Assembly: GCF_013911755.1 (NCBI RefSeq)
Contig: NZ_JACESP010000029.1
Span: 1 to 38,817, forward strand
Direction of reading: 5' to 3'
DNA: 38,817 nucleotides
From: Sphingosinicella sp.
GTDB lineage: Bacteria > Pseudomonadota > Alphaproteobacteria > Sphingomonadales > Sphingomonadaceae
This document shows, piece by piece, positions 26,728 to 36,591 of the stretch; the first letter of the stretch is position 1, and every line of letters begins with the position of its first letter. Under the pieces are notes generated by a model, which had not been told where the DNA came from, ran no database searches, and saw only the letters and a program-made list of their open reading frames with translations. Made by a program: the position numbers and the translations under genes.

Positions 26728-29079
26728 CTAGAACCGCTTGAGAAGCCTAAGGTAATAGCCCCGTTCCTCTTCCGAACGCGAGGGGTCGCTTGCGCGTTCC
26801 TCCAGAATTTTTCGGATCTGCTGGATGCGTCGCACGTCCGCCTGATCGGGCAGCTTGACCGCACCCTGTCCAAACCCCGTGCCCGGGCGCCCAAGCGGAT
26901 CGAGGCCCGAGCCTGCCGCACCGGGCTGCATCGCCCCCGCGCCCGCCGCCTGCGCCATCTGCTGCGCCGCTGCCTCCGCCGCATTCGCCGCCTGCCGCAG
27001 CAGATCAAGCGCGCGCGTTTGCGCCCGGATCGCACCGCCGGCATCCCCGGCACCGAGCGCGCGCGCTGCTTCCCCCATTGCCTTCGCGGCCGCGCCGAGC
27101 GGCTGCGGGGCGGGCATTCCGGCGGTGCCGAACTGCTTCACCAGCGCCTCCGTGTCCGACTCGAGTGTGCGCTGCGGCGGGGCATTTTCGCGAAGGCCGC
27201 TGTCGTTTCCAAACGAGGCCTCGATCATGTCGGCGATCGTCGCGTCGCGTAGCACGCCCTGCCGCGCCTCGATCGCGCGGAGCGCCTGCGCGGCCTCGGC
27301 AGCCGCCGCCGCGCGGGCCTGCGCCTCGGGATCGGGCGCGGCATTGCCGAAGCGGATCGTTTCCATCAGCTGTCGAAGGTTCGCGAGCGCTTCCGCCGCC
27401 CCCGCCTTGTCGCCCGCCGCCAGCCGGTCGCGCAGGTCCGCGAACATCTGGTCGAGAAAACCGAGATCGACCGACGCGCCCGCGCCACCTGCCGATGAGG
27501 GCGGCTGGGCACCGTTTTCCGCGAGCGCGGCGGCAATCTGCCGGCTGAGATAATCGCTCATCGCGGATTCCAGCCGGTCCGCCATCGCCGCGAGCGAGGC
27601 GTCGTCGCCCGCGCCGATGCCGCGCGCCAGATCTTCCATCGCGCGGCGCATCGCATCCATCGCCTGCGTCGCGCCGCCATCTTCAAGATCGGTGGCGATG
27701 TCCCACAGCAACGCCGCGATGCTGTCCCGCGCGTCCTTGCGCGTATCGTGAACGAGCCGCCACGTCGCGGCGCGCAGCCCCGCGAACACGCCGAGGTCGC
27801 CCTGATACGCGGGGTGGTCTGCCGCCAGCCGCGAAAGACGGCGGGCCACGGCGCTTCTTTTTGCCCCGGCGAGCAGATCGGCGCGCACGGCGACAATCGC
27901 TTGCGCGAGCGGATTGGCGAAGCGGCGCTGTGGCAGCGTGATACGGATGGGCGGCGACACGCCCTCCTGCCCCGCGCCGTCGGTGGCGACGAGCATCAGT
28001 TCGACGATTGATCCGGCGAACGAGTGCGGCGTGAGATCGGCAAAGACGCTGCCCCGCCCCGGCGGCACGCGCGTTTCAAGGTCGACGTCGCGAACTTGCT
28101 TGCCGCGCCGGACACGCAGCGATAGGGCCGAGACACCGTGATCGTCACGCAGGCGGAAGCCGAGCCGAAGCGCGCCGGTGGGCGTGATGGCAGGATCGCC
28201 ATCGAAACGGATTGCGGGCCGGAGATCGGCGGCGAGCGAAAGATCGAGCGCGGCAATGCGCCGAGCGCCCTGCTGCACGCTGTATTCGCCTGCGCGTTTC
28301 AGCGGAAAGGACACGCGCCCGCCTTCCGCCGCCGCATCTATGCCCGGTCCGGCGACATGCCAGCCGCCTTCAAGGCCTTCGACGCGGATCGTCACCCGGC
28401 TTGCGGCGAGGCCATCCAGCGCAGCGTCCGCGCCGCCCTTCAGATCGATGCGGCGCGGCGGCGCGCCCACATAGGCGGGCGGCTCCAGCGTGACCGCGAT
28501 ACGCACACCTTCGAGCGTCGTCGGCCACGGCGAGAAGGCGGCCGCCAGCCTCTGCGGCGCTTCCGCCTTCGCGAGCATCAGGCCGAGGAACAGCGCCGTG
28601 CCGATGAGCGGCCAGAGCCCGTAGCGGGTTTCGAGCGTCGGCTGCCATTCGAGGCGGCCCAGGCGTGGACGAGATTTCCGTGCATCGGCCAGCGCACGGT
28701 CCCAGAGCGCGGCCCCAAAGCCATCGGGATCGCTGATCGGCGCGTCTGCCACGAGCGCAAGCGCCCCCCGGCTGAGCCCGCCGCCCCGCTCCAGTCGGGC
28801 CCGGCGCGCAGCGGGCGTGGGAATGCCGATGCGCCATGCTGCACGGACCAGCAAGGCCGCACTGCCGACGATAAGGAGCGCGAGCAGCGCGACGCGCAGC
28901 GTGCCCGGCAGCGCCTGCGCGAGGCCAAGCAATGCGGCTGCGATCCACAGCAGCCAGAGCGTGAGCACAAGGCCAAGCTCGCGCGGCAGTGCGCGCTCGG
29001 CGGCGAGAACGATGCCCGAAAGGGCGAGCGGCACGCGCATCGCGGCAAGGAAGGCTTGCTGCGTCGCGGGTGCGGTCAT
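26728..29079 (-). CDS. TIGR02302/DUF4175 family membrane protein
   Basis: A 783-residue protein matching the alphaproteobacterial TIGR02302 (DUF4175) family as I remember it. N-terminal hydrophobic segments lie near residues 35-57, 61-82 and 154-174. A large, presumably periplasmic part follows, with Ig-like beta stretches (about 190-390) and a long Ala/Gln-rich helical region (about 480-720). The end is basic: DQADVRRIQQIRKILEERASD then EEERGYYLRLLKRF. Function is not established. Envelope biogenesis is a reasonable inference from its place between lysA and galU. It begins four bases after the lysA stop. Confidence 0.88.
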   Translation of the reverse strand: MTAPATQQAFLAAMRVPLALSGIVLAAERALPRELGLVLTLWLLWIAAALLGLAQALPGTLRVALLALLIVGSAALLVRAAWRIGIPTPAARRARLERGGGLSRGALALVADAPISDPDGFGAALWDRALADARKSRPRLGRLEWQPTLETRYGLWPLIGTALFLGLMLAKAEAPQRLAAAFSPWPTTLEGVRIAVTLEPPAYVGAPPRRIDLKGGADAALDGLAASRVTIRVEGLEGGWHVAGPGIDAAAEGGRVSFPLKRAGEYSVQQGARRIAALDLSLAADLRPAIRFDGDPAITPTGALRLGFRLRDDHGVSALSLRVRRGKQVRDVDLETRVPPGRGSVFADLTPHSFAGSIVELMLVATDGAGQEGVSPPIRITLPQRRFANPLAQAIVAVRADLLAGAKRSAVARRLSRLAADHPAYQGDLGVFAGLRAATWRLVHDTRKDARDSIAALLWDIATDLEDGGATQAMDAMRRAMEDLARGIGAGDDASLAAMADRLESAMSDYLSRQIAAALAENGAQPPSSAGGAGASVDLGFLDQMFADLRDRLAAGDKAGAAEALANLRQLMETIRFGNAAPDPEAQARAAAAAEAAQALRAIEARQGVLRDATIADMIEASFGNDSGLRENAPPQRTLESDTEALVKQFGTAGMPAPQPLGAAAKAMGEAARALGAGDAGGAIRAQTRALDLLRQAANAAEAAAQQMAQAAGAGAMQPGAAGSGLDPLGRPGTGFGQGAVKLPDQADVRRIQQIRKILEERASDPSRSEEERGYYLRLLKRF

Positions 29080-29083
29080 CGCG

Positions 29084-30352
29084 CTATCCCACCCAGTTCG
29101 GCACGCGGTCCTGCGCGATCAAATCGTCGATCGTGCTGCGCGGCCGCACCAGCGCCCACTTGTCGCCCTTCACCAGCACTTCGGGCGTCAGCAGGCGGGA
29201 ATTGTAGGTCGAAGCCATCGCCGCACCATAAGCGCCCGCCGTGCGGAATACGACCAGATCGCCGGCCTCCACCGCCGGAATCTCACGCCCTTCCGCAAAC
29301 GTGTCCCCGGTTTCGCATACGGGGCCGACGACCGTCGCGGTCATCCGCTCGGCTGTCTGCATCACCGAATCGATGTCGTGCCACGCATCGTAGAGACTGG
29401 GGCGGAGCAGATCGTTCATCGCCGCGTCGATGATGACGAACTCGGTCGTCGCGCCGCTCTTCACACGGATGACACGCGAAACGAGAACGCCCGCGTTGCC
29501 GACGATGACGCGCCCCGGTTCGAAGGTGAGCCGCACGTCCCAATCCGCCGTGACGCGCGCGACCATGGCACCGTAGGCCTCCGGAAGCGGCGGTCCGGGC
29601 GTGTGCGCCGCATAGGGCACGCCGAGCCCGCCGCCGAGATCGGCGCGGCTCACCGGGAAGCCTGCCGCGCGCAGCTCCGCAATCAACGCGCCGAGGCGGG
29701 TGAAGGCCTGCTCCAGCGGCGCAAGATCGGTCAGCTGGCTGCCGATGTGAAGCGCGACGCCGACCGGCTCGATGCCGGGAAGCGCTGCCGCGAGCGCGAA
29801 CGCTTCGCGCGCGGTGTCAATGGGAATGCCGAACTTGTTCTCGGCCTTGCCGGTCGAGATCTTGGCGTGCGTGCCCGCGTCGACATCGGGGTTCACGCGG
29901 AACGCCACCGGCACCGTGCGCCCCATGCGCGCCGCGACGGCCGAGAGCATCTCCGCCTCGGGCAGCGATTCAAGATTGATCTGAAAGACACCCGCCAGAA
30001 TCGCAGCCTCCATCTCCTCCGCCGTCTTGCCGACGCCGGAGAAGACGATGCGTTCGGCAGGAACGCCCGCCGCGAGCGCACGCTTCATCTCGCCGAGCGA
30101 CACGACATCTGCCCCGGCTCCAAGCCGTGCCAGCGTCGCGATCACCGCCTGGTTCGAGTTCGCCTTCACCGCATAGGCGACGAGCGGCGGGGCATTGCCC
30201 GCACCCGCGACGGCATCGCGGAACACCGTGAAGTGCCGCTCGATCGTTGCCGACGAATAGCAGTAGAAAGGCGTGCCCACGGCGTCGGCAAGCGTGGCCA
30301 CGTCGACGTCCTCGGCCGTCAGGCGGCCGTTCCTGTGTTCGAAATGGTCCAT
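29084..30352 (-). CDS. lysA: Diaminopimelate decarboxylase
   Basis: PLP-dependent decarboxylase that forms lysine from meso-diaminopimelate. The 422 residues show the PLP lysine K63 in VAYAVKANSN, the glycine-rich phosphate site DLGGGLGVPY, FEPGRVIVGNAGVL, and the substrate-contacting CETGDTF near the C-terminal barrel, closing with NSRLLTPEVLVKGDKW. Its ATG overlaps the TGA of the small lipoprotein gene (TGATG). Confidence 0.97.
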   Translation of the reverse strand: MDHFEHRNGRLTAEDVDVATLADAVGTPFYCYSSATIERHFTVFRDAVAGAGNAPPLVAYAVKANSNQAVIATLARLGAGADVVSLGEMKRALAAGVPAERIVFSGVGKTAEEMEAAILAGVFQINLESLPEAEMLSAVAARMGRTVPVAFRVNPDVDAGTHAKISTGKAENKFGIPIDTAREAFALAAALPGIEPVGVALHIGSQLTDLAPLEQAFTRLGALIAELRAAGFPVSRADLGGGLGVPYAAHTPGPPLPEAYGAMVARVTADWDVRLTFEPGRVIVGNAGVLVSRVIRVKSGATTEFVIIDAAMNDLLRPSLYDAWHDIDSVMQTAERMTATVVGPVCETGDTFAEGREIPAVEAGDLVVFRTAGAYGAAMASTYNSRLLTPEVLVKGDKWALVRPRSTIDDLIAQDRVPNWVG

Positions 30353-30585
30353 CAGAGCCCCGGCGGCAGATCGAATTCATCGTCGCGGCGTTCTTCCGAA
30401 CGGCGGACGGGATCATCGACACGCTCGGGCGCGGCCTGCGGCGGAGGTTCGAGCATCTGTTCGGTCGTCAGCGGTTCCTTGACGCCCGGCGGCGTAGGCG
30501 GCGGGCCGCCTTCGGGCCACGCGAGCGGACCCTTCGCGCCGCACGCGGCGAGCAGGAACAGAAGCGGGAGCGCGGCGGCCTTCAT
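30352..30585 (-). CDS. lptM: LptM/YifL-type small lipoprotein
   Basis: A 77-residue lipoprotein with signal [15 protein letters not shown] and the immediately following [10 protein letters not shown], which matches the conserved CGxKGPL motif of LptM (formerly YifL). In E. coli LptM assists disulfide maturation of the LPS translocon LptDE. The rest is proline-rich and acidic, longer than the enterobacterial protein. Start and stop overlap argH (ATGA) and lysA (TGATG), so it is coupled on both sides. The role in this organism is inferred from the motif only. Confidence 0.8.
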   Translation of the reverse strand: MKAAALPLLFLLAACGAKGPLAWPEGGPPPTPPGVKEPLTTEQMLEPPPQAAPERVDDPVRRSEERRDDEFDLPPGL

Positions 30586-31949
30586 TCGCCCGCCCCCCGC
30601 GCCGCAGCAACCGCTGCGCGCACGTTCGCGGGCGATGTGCCGCCGAAGCTGGTGCGGCTCGCGACCGAGGCATCGACCGTGAGCACGCCGTAGACGCGCT
30701 CGTCGATCCGCGCATCGACGCCGCGCAGCGTTTCCAGCGGCAGGTCGGCGAGATCGCAGCCCGCCGCCTCCGCCGCCGCAACGCAGCGCCCGGTGATATG
30801 ATGCGCCTCGCGGAATGGCACGCCGCCCTCGCGGACCAGCCAATCGGCAAGGTCGGTCGCGGTGGAAAAGCCCGTACCCGCCGCCGCGCGCATCCGCGCG
30901 GTGTCGAAGCTGATCGTCTCCACCATGCCGGTCATCGCGGCGAGGCAAAGCGCAAGCGTGTCGAAAGCCTCGAACACCGGCGCCTTGTCGTCCTGCATGT
31001 CCTTCGAATAGGCGAGCGGTAGCCCCTTCATGATGACGGCGAGGCGCTGATAGGCGCCGAGGAACAGCCCCGCCTTGGCGCGCACGAGTTCCGCTGCGTC
31101 GGGGTTGCGCTTCTGCGGCATGATCGAAGAGCCGGTCGAGAAGGCATCGAGCAGCTTGACGAAGCCGTAGGGCTGGCTCGCCCAGATGATGATCTCTTCG
31201 GCAAGCCGCGACAGATGCAACCCTGCCATCGCCGCCGCCGACAGGAATTCGAGCGCGAAGTCGCGGTCCGAGACGGCATCGAGGCTGTTCGCCATCGGAC
31301 GGTCGAAACCGAGCGCCTTCGCCGTCGCATGGCGGTCGATCGGGAACGAGGTGCCCGCGAGCGCGGCGGCGCCGAGCGGCGATTCGTTGAGGCGCGCCCG
31401 TGCATCGGCGAAGCGGCCGCGATCGCGCCGCGTCATCTCGTGATAGGCCATCAGGTGATGTCCGAGCGTGACGGGCTGCGCCGTCTGCAGATGCGTGAAG
31501 CCGGGCATCACGTCCGCCGCGTGCTGCTCTGCGCGCGCCAGCAGTGCCTTCTGGAAACCGCCGAGCCCCGCGTCGATCGCGTCGATCGCGCCCCGCACCC
31601 ACAGGCGGAAGTCGGTCGCCACCTGATCGTTGCGCGACCGCGCGGTGTGCAGCCGCCCGGCAGGCTCGCCGATGATCTCCTTCAGCCGCCCCTCGACGTG
31701 CATGTGGATGTCTTCAAGCGCCGCGTTCTCCACGAGGCCGCCCGCCGCATATTCGGCTTCGATGGTATCGAGACCGCGCACGATTTCGGCGGCGTCGCCC
31801 TGCGAAAGGATGCCCGCCGCGGCCAGCATCGCGGCGTGCGCACGGCTGCCCGCGATGTCCTGCCGCCACAGGCGCTTGTCCACGCCGATGGAAACATTAA
31901 TGTCGCGCATGACTGCCGACGGCCCTTCAGCGAAGCGGCCGCCCCACAT
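30582..31949 (-). CDS. argH: Argininosuccinate lyase
   Basis: Final enzyme of arginine synthesis, splitting argininosuccinate to arginine and fumarate. The 455-residue product begins [14 protein letters not shown] and has [35 protein letters not shown], the fumarase/aspartase signature [12 protein letters not shown], and [16 protein letters not shown] 31949 is chosen by homology. It has no visible Shine-Dalgarno. An in-frame ATG at 32000, preceded by GGAAAG, would add 17 residues and overlap the divergent gene. It is the first gene of the minus-strand operon running to 25114. Confidence 0.97.
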   Translation of the reverse strand: MWGGRFAEGPSAVMRDINVSIGVDKRLWRQDIAGSRAHAAMLAAAGILSQGDAAEIVRGLDTIEAEYAAGGLVENAALEDIHMHVEGRLKEIIGEPAGRLHTARSRNDQVATDFRLWVRGAIDAIDAGLGGFQKALLARAEQHAADVMPGFTHLQTAQPVTLGHHLMAYHEMTRRDRGRFADARARLNESPLGAAALAGTSFPIDRHATAKALGFDRPMANSLDAVSDRDFALEFLSAAAMAGLHLSRLAEEIIIWASQPYGFVKLLDAFSTGSSIMPQKRNPDAAELVRAKAGLFLGAYQRLAVIMKGLPLAYSKDMQDDKAPVFEAFDTLALCLAAMTGMVETISFDTARMRAAAGTGFSTATDLADWLVREGGVPFREAHHITGRCVAAAEAAGCDLADLPLETLRGVDARIDERVYGVLTVDASVASRTSFGGTSPANVRAAVAAARGAGE

Positions 31950-31965
31950 GTCATTGGAGTTTGAA

Positions 31966-32832
31966 ATGCGGTCCGTAATGGTTGCGATCCTTGTTCTCAT
32001 GCCGCTTTCCGCCTGCGGCGAGGCCAAGGAGGCCGATAAAGCAGACGCGCCCGCCCCGCAAGAAAGCGCGGCCCAGGCAGCGAAGAAAGCGGAGACCGGC
32101 ACGGTCGATACGTCGCGGGCCGGCACAGCCGCGCCCACGCAGGCCTTTGCGCGCGCGGACGGCGGCAAGGTGACGCTCGCCGACTATCGCGGCAAGCCCG
32201 TGCTCGTGAACCTCTGGGCAACGTGGTGCGCGCCGTGCGTCGCCGAAATGCCCGCGCTCGACCGGCTTGCGAAGGCAAAGGCGGGCGAAATGGCCGTGGT
32301 CGGCATCAGCCAGGATCTGCAGGGCTGGGAGAAGGTGAAGCCGTTCCTCGCCAAGGCGAAGCTTCAGCACATGACCATCCTGCTCGACGAGGAAGGCGCG
32401 CTCGCCACCACGCTCGGTGCGCCGGGCCTGCCCTTCACCGTGCTTTATGACGCAGCGGGCAAGGAAATCTGGCGCGTCAACGGTCCCCGCGAATGGGATC
32501 AGCCGGGCGGCTTTCCCGAACCGGCCGCATCAGGGCCTCCGGTTCGCTTCCATGCGGTTGGGCAGGAGCCGGGCTGGACGATGGACATCGCCACCGGCCA
32601 CAATGTGGAGGTGATCGCCGACTACGGATCGAAGACCGCCACGTTCAAGGCGCCCGCCCGCCTCGCGCTCGAAGGGACGAGCAACTTCGCGGTTTCGCAG
32701 GGAAAATCGTCGCTCGCCGTCTCGATCGTGAAGAAGGCCTGCGAGGACACAATGAGCGGCAAGCCCTACGCCTACACCGTCACCATGACGCTCGACGACA
32801 AACGCTACGAAGGCTGCGGGGAAACGCTTTAG
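31966..32832 (+). CDS. TlpA-like thioredoxin lipoprotein fused to a COG3650-like domain
   Basis: A 288-residue lipoprotein (lipobox LSAC, Cys17), so the protein acts outside the cytosol. After an Ala/Lys linker comes a TlpA/ResA-type thioredoxin domain (about residues 52-178) with active site W-C88-A-P-C91, [26 protein letters not shown] and the cis-Pro in [12 protein letters not shown]. About residues 190-288 form a second domain, [11 protein letters not shown] through [16 protein letters not shown] and YEGCGETL, which resembles the small lipoprotein domain grouped as COG3650 and contains its own pair of Cys. ATG 31966 has GGAG seven bases upstream. Its stop overlaps the GST gene (TTAG). The thioredoxin half is secure. 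The second domain is from memory. Confidence 0.85.
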   Translation: MRSVMVAILVLMPLSACGEAKEADKADAPAPQESAAQAAKKAETGTVDTSRAGTAAPTQAFARADGGKVTLADYRGKPVLVNLWATWCAPCVAEMPALDRLAKAKAGEMAVVGISQDLQGWEKVKPFLAKAKLQHMTILLDEEGALATTLGAPGLPFTVLYDAAGKEIWRVNGPREWDQPGGFPEPAASGPPVRFHAVGQEPGWTMDIATGHNVEVIADYGSKTATFKAPARLALEGTSNFAVSQGKSSLAVSIVKKACEDTMSGKPYAYTVTMTLDDKRYEGCGETL

Positions 32833-33482
32833 AACTCGATCCGGTCGAGCCGCCAGGCCTCGGCATCCGCGCCAGCGTACCAATCCTGCATGAAAGGATG
32901 CGCGAGAACGGCGTTCACATAGGCTTCCGACGTACCGGAGAGCGGCACGTCGTAAGTGCGGAAGCGCGTGACGACGGGCGCGTACATGATGTCCGCCGCG
33001 CCGAACGCACCGAACAGATACGGGCCACCTTCACCGCCGAAGCCCTGCAGCGCCTCGCGCCACAGCGCGTCGATGCGGCCGATGTCGTGCTCCACCTCCG
33101 GCGTCAGCGCGAACGACGGATAGGTCCGCCCGGTGTTCATCGGACAGTGCCTGCGCAGATTGGCGAAACCCGCGTGCATCTCTGCCGCGATCGCGCGGGC
33201 GAGCGCCCGCGCCGCGTCATCCTTCGGCCAGAAGACATCGCGGCCGACGCGATCGGCGAGCCAGTCGATGATCGCGAGGCTTTCCCACACCGCGACGTCG
33301 CCGTCCCACAGCACGGGCACGGTGCCCGAAGGCAGCAGCGCCGCATCCGCCTTCGCCGCGGCGAATTCGGGCGTATCCATCGGGATCACGACCTCTTCAA
33401 ACGCGAGGCCCGATTGCTTCATCGCGAGCCAACCGCGCAGCGACCACGACGAGTAGCGCTTGTTGCCGATGACCAGTTTCAT
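32829..33482 (-). CDS. Glutathione S-transferase family protein
   Basis: A 217-residue GST-fold protein: N-terminal thioredoxin-like domain ([19 protein letters not shown], where the SSWSLR stretch is the probable glutathione-activating Ser region; [25 protein letters not shown]) and an all-helical C-terminal domain. The enzymatic substrate is unknown. Its ATG overlaps the engB stop (ATGA), so it is the last gene of the rpmH-rnpA-yidD-yidC-engB run. Its stop overlaps that of the convergent thioredoxin lipoprotein by four bases. Confidence 0.9.
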   Translation of the reverse strand: MKLVIGNKRYSSWSLRGWLAMKQSGLAFEEVVIPMDTPEFAAAKADAALLPSGTVPVLWDGDVAVWESLAIIDWLADRVGRDVFWPKDDAARALARAIAAEMHAGFANLRRHCPMNTGRTYPSFALTPEVEHDIGRIDALWREALQGFGGEGGPYLFGAFGAADIMYAPVVTRFRTYDVPLSGTSEAYVNAVLAHPFMQDWYAGADAEAWRLDRIEF

Positions 33483-34123
33483 ATGCCCGCCTCGTCCTTC
33501 GCAGCGCCGAGCACCGCCGTGCGCAGCTCCTCGATGCCGTGGTTCTTTTCGGAACTGGTGGCGAGGAGGCTCGGGAACGATGCGGGATGCCGCTTCAGGA
33601 GCGCCGGAAGATCCTCGCGCAACTTGCTGACCCAGCTCTCCTTAACCTTGTCCGTCTTGGTGAGCACGATCTGGTAGGAGACGGCGGCGCTGTCGAGCAT
33701 GTCCATCACATCCTCGTCGACCTTGCCGATACCGCGCCGGCTATCGATCAGCAGCAGCACGCGCTTCAGATTCGCGCGCCCGCGCAGATAATCGAACACC
33801 GCGCGCTTCCACGCGTCGACCATCTTCTTGGGCGCCTCGGCATAGCCGTAGCCCGGCATGTCGACGAGGCGCAGCACAGCCGGTTCGCCGACATCGAAGA
33901 TGTTGAGAAGCTGCGTGCGCCCCGGCGTGTTCGACGTGCGCGCGAGGCCCTTGCGCGCCGTCAGCGCGTTCAGCAGCGATGATTTGCCGACGTTGGAGCG
34001 CCCGGCGAACGCCACCTCCGGCAAATCCGCCGGAGGCAGATCGTCCATCGTCGGCGCCGACTTCACGAACGCGATCGGCCCCGTGAACAGCCGGTTCGCC
34101 TCCCGGGGGCTGATGCCGGTCAT
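33479..34123 (-). CDS. engB: Ribosome biogenesis GTPase EngB (YihA/YsxC)
   Basis: Essential GTPase assisting 50S assembly. The 214 residues contain G1 GRSNVGKSS, the G2 Thr region NTPGRTQ, G3 DMPGYG, G4 TKTD and G5 ATSS. Its ATG overlaps the yidC TGA (ATGA). I reject the longer in-frame reading that runs under yidC. Its position in the L34/RnpA/YidC operon places ribosome assembly beside membrane-protein insertion. Confidence 0.96.
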   Translation of the reverse strand: MTGISPREANRLFTGPIAFVKSAPTMDDLPPADLPEVAFAGRSNVGKSSLLNALTARKGLARTSNTPGRTQLLNIFDVGEPAVLRLVDMPGYGYAEAPKKMVDAWKRAVFDYLRGRANLKRVLLLIDSRRGIGKVDEDVMDMLDSAAVSYQIVLTKTDKVKESWVSKLREDLPALLKRHPASFPSLLATSSEKNHGIEELRTAVLGAAKDEAGI

Positions 34124-35817
34124 TTCGCCTTTGCGGGTTCCGGCGCGGGCGCCGGATGCTTCTTGATCAGCACCCACTGCTGCGCGATCGAGATGATGTT
34201 GTTCACCGTCCAGTAGAGCTGCAGACCCGCCGCGAACGGCGCCATGATGATCATGAACATCCACGGCAGGATGGCGAACACCTTCTGCTGGATCTCGTCG
34301 AGCGGCTGCGGATTGAGCTTCTGCTGGAGCCACATGGTGATGCCGAGCAGGATGGGAAGCACGCCGATGCCGATGTACGGCGGCGGCGTGAACGGCAGCA
34401 GGCCGAACAGGTTCACCGGCGTCAGCGGATCGGGCGCGGAGAGATCCTTGATCCACAGGTAGAACGGCTGGTGCCGCATATCGATGACGAGGAACAGCGT
34501 CTTGTAGAGCGCGTAAAAGATCGGAATCTGGAGGAGGATCGGCAGACAGCCCGCGAGCGGGTTCACCTTCTCGGTCTTGTAAAGCTCCATCATCTCCTGC
34601 TGGAGCTTCAGCTTGTCGTCCTTGTAGCGCTCCTGCAGCGCCTTCATCTTCGGCTGCACCTGCCGCATCTTCGCCATCGAGGCGTACTGCTTGTTCGCGA
34701 TCGGGAAGAGCACGAAGCGGATCAGAATGGTGAGGCCGATGATGGCGACGCCAAGGTTGCCGGTCTTATCGAACAGCCAATCGAGCAGGTGAAAGATCGG
34801 CTTCGCGATCACCTCGAACCAGCCCCAGTCGATGGCGCTGCCGAGGCGGGGGATGCCGAGACCGTCCTGATAGCGATCGAGAACGTCCACTTCCTTGGCA
34901 CCCGCAAACAGGCGCGTCGTCGTTGAAGCCGTCTGCCCGGGGCCGACGGCAATCGGCTCGCCGCGCACACCCGCCTGATAACGCGCGTCGCCGCCGCTGC
35001 GGAAGTTCGCGTCGAACGTCTGGTCGTTCGCGGGGATCAGCGCGGACAGCCAGTATTTGTCGGTGAAGCCGATCCAGCCGCCCTTTGAGCGGAAATCGAT
35101 CTGTCCGCCGGGCGCCTCGTCGATGTCGTCGTAGTTGTTGTCGTAATTGGTCTTGCCGCCGAACACGCCGATCGGGCCGGTGTGCGCGTTGAACGTGCTC
35201 TGGTCCGGCCCGGTGCCGACGCGTGCAACAAGGCCGTAGGGTCGCGCGACAAGCGCCTGGTTGCCGCGGTTCACGACACTTTGCTTCGCCGTGAACAGAT
35301 AATCCTTGTCCACCGACAGGGCGATCTGGAAGGTCTGGCCCGCAGCGTTCGTCCACGACAGCGTGACTGGCTGTTCGGGCGTCAGCGTCGGGGCGCTTGC
35401 CGTCCAGCGCGTCTCGGCGGTCGGCAGGCCCGCGGCCCCGGTCCAGCCGAATTCCGCGAAATAGGCGCCCTGCGTTCCCGAAGGCGAGAACAGGCGGACG
35501 TTCGGCGAATCCTTCTTGAGCGTCTCGTCGTGGCGCAGCAGCAGCAGGTCATCGATGCGCGCACCGGCCAGATTGATCGAGCCCGAAAGCGCGGGCGTGC
35601 GGATCGCAACGCGCGTGCCTTCCGCGATCACGGTCGCCCGGTCACGGAGTACGGTGGAGGCCTCAGCGACCGGCGCCGCGCCGTCCGCCTTCTGCGCCGC
35701 GCTCACCGGTTCGTTCGACTTCGGCGTCGGGAAGAAGCGTTCCGAAACGGCAGTCCAGCCGAACAGCACGACGATCGACAACAGGATCGCCAGGAACATG
35801 TTGCGATTATCGCTCAA
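34120..35817 (-). CDS. yidC: Membrane protein insertase YidC
   Basis: Inner-membrane insertase acting alone or with SecYEG. The 565-residue Gram-negative type has an N-terminal membrane anchor ([22 protein letters not shown]), a large periplasmic domain (about residues 30-340) and the conserved C-terminal bundle with [25 protein letters not shown], then [34 protein letters not shown], and the closing [23 protein letters not shown]. Both ends overlap neighbours by four bases (yidD upstream, engB downstream). Confidence 0.98.
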   Translation of the reverse strand: MSDNRNMFLAILLSIVVLFGWTAVSERFFPTPKSNEPVSAAQKADGAAPVAEASTVLRDRATVIAEGTRVAIRTPALSGSINLAGARIDDLLLLRHDETLKKDSPNVRLFSPSGTQGAYFAEFGWTGAAGLPTAETRWTASAPTLTPEQPVTLSWTNAAGQTFQIALSVDKDYLFTAKQSVVNRGNQALVARPYGLVARVGTGPDQSTFNAHTGPIGVFGGKTNYDNNYDDIDEAPGGQIDFRSKGGWIGFTDKYWLSALIPANDQTFDANFRSGGDARYQAGVRGEPIAVGPGQTASTTTRLFAGAKEVDVLDRYQDGLGIPRLGSAIDWGWFEVIAKPIFHLLDWLFDKTGNLGVAIIGLTILIRFVLFPIANKQYASMAKMRQVQPKMKALQERYKDDKLKLQQEMMELYKTEKVNPLAGCLPILLQIPIFYALYKTLFLVIDMRHQPFYLWIKDLSAPDPLTPVNLFGLLPFTPPPYIGIGVLPILLGITMWLQQKLNPQPLDEIQQKVFAILPWMFMIIMAPFAAGLQLYWTVNNIISIAQQWVLIKKHPAPAPEPAKAK

Positions 35818-36098
35818 GCTCGACCACCTTCTTGCGGCCCGCAGCAGGGCCTCGACTTCGTTATGGTTTCAGGACCGGGGACGGGATCGAACCCCGAACC
35901 GCCCCACGGATGGCAGCGCAATATCCGACGAAGCGCGAGCGCGCCACCCTTGATAGGGCCGTGCCGCTCGATCGCCTCGATCGCGTAGGCCGAGCACGAC
36001 GGCGCGAACCGGCACGTTGGCGGCAGGATCACCGAGAAGCTGAGCTGCCAGCCGCGCGCCACAAGGATCATCATCCGGCCGGCCAGCCTGCCGATCAT
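35814..36098 (-). CDS. yidD: Membrane protein insertion efficiency factor YidD
   Basis: Small amphipathic protein that helps YidC-dependent insertion. The 94 residues carry the family pattern [22 protein letters not shown] with its three Cys region, then [25 protein letters not shown]. It overlaps rnpA and yidC by ATGA at both ends, so the whole operon is translationally coupled. Confidence 0.96.
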   Translation of the reverse strand: MIGRLAGRMMILVARGWQLSFSVILPPTCRFAPSCSAYAIEAIERHGPIKGGALALRRILRCHPWGGSGFDPVPGPETITKSRPCCGPQEGGRA

Positions 36099-36568
36099 TT
36101 TGCGACCTTTCGCACGGCGCGCTCAAGATCGGCGATCATATCCGCATAAGCGCGGGTGAGCCCTGCCTCGCGGCCGATCAGCACATAATCGTGGGCAGGA
36201 GACGCGAGCGCCGGCATCGATTCGGAAACGAGCGCGCGCAGGCGACGCTTCAATCGGTTGCGGACAACCGAATTGCCGATCTTCTTGGTGACGGTGAAAC
36301 CGACGCGCACGGCGCCTTCATCGGCGCGGTCGCGGGCCAGCAGGATGAAGCCGTCGGTCACGGCGCGGCGTCCTTTGTTCGCGGCGAGAAAATCGCGCCG
36401 CGCACGGAGCCGCTCCGGCTTCGGAGCTACGCCGACAGCCGCTTGCGGCCCCGCGCACGGCGGGCCGCCAGAACCTTGCGGCCGCCCGGCGTCGCCGAGC
36501 GCGTGCGGAAGCCGTGGCGCCGTTTGCGGACGAGCTTGCTCGGTTGGTAGGTGCGCTTCATCGGACAT
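36095..36568 (-). CDS. rnpA: RNase P protein component with long N-terminal extension
   Basis: Protein subunit of the tRNA 5'-processing enzyme RNase P. The core begins near residue 52 ([17 protein letters not shown]) and includes [24 protein letters not shown], the RNR motif helix that binds RNase P RNA, then [11 protein letters not shown]. Upstream of the core this frame has no ATG, GTG, TTG, CTG or ATH codon until ATG 36568, seven bases before the rpmH start. The visible gene therefore encodes about 50 extra residues, rich in Pro, Ala, Gly and Gln, that run through the whole of rpmH in another frame. The AAGAAGG ribosome site is only one base from this ATG. An unusual start codon such as GTC or GTA near the rpmH stop is the only alternative. 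Confidence 0.88.
   Translation of the reverse strand: MSDEAHLPTEQARPQTAPRLPHALGDAGRPQGSGGPPCAGPQAAVGVAPKPERLRARRDFLAANKGRRAVTDGFILLARDRADEGAVRVGFTVTKKIGNSVVRNRLKRRLRALVSESMPALASPAHDYVLIGREAGLTRAYADMIADLERAVRKVAK
36427..36561 (-). CDS. rpmH: 50S ribosomal protein L34, nested within rnpA
   Basis: The 44-residue L34 starts [18 protein letters not shown] and ends [11 protein letters not shown], the standard length and sequence. AAGAAGG lies eight bases before the ATG, an ideal spacing. The entire gene lies inside the rnpA reading frame at +1 relative frame, and its TAG is about 15 bases before the RnpA core begins. It is the first cistron of the operon continuing through yidC. A TTGACT/TATGCG promoter and a terminator hairpin precede it. 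Confidence 0.98.
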   Translation of the reverse strand: MKRTYQPSKLVRKRRHGFRTRSATPGGRKVLAARRARGRKRLSA

Positions 36569-36591
36569 GCCTTCTTGCGAATCGAATCAAT

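Noticed and set aside
34123-34456. Longer N-terminus for engB running under yidC
   Set aside because: The extra residues show no GTPase homology. ATG 34123 in an ATGA overlap with yidC matches the family start.
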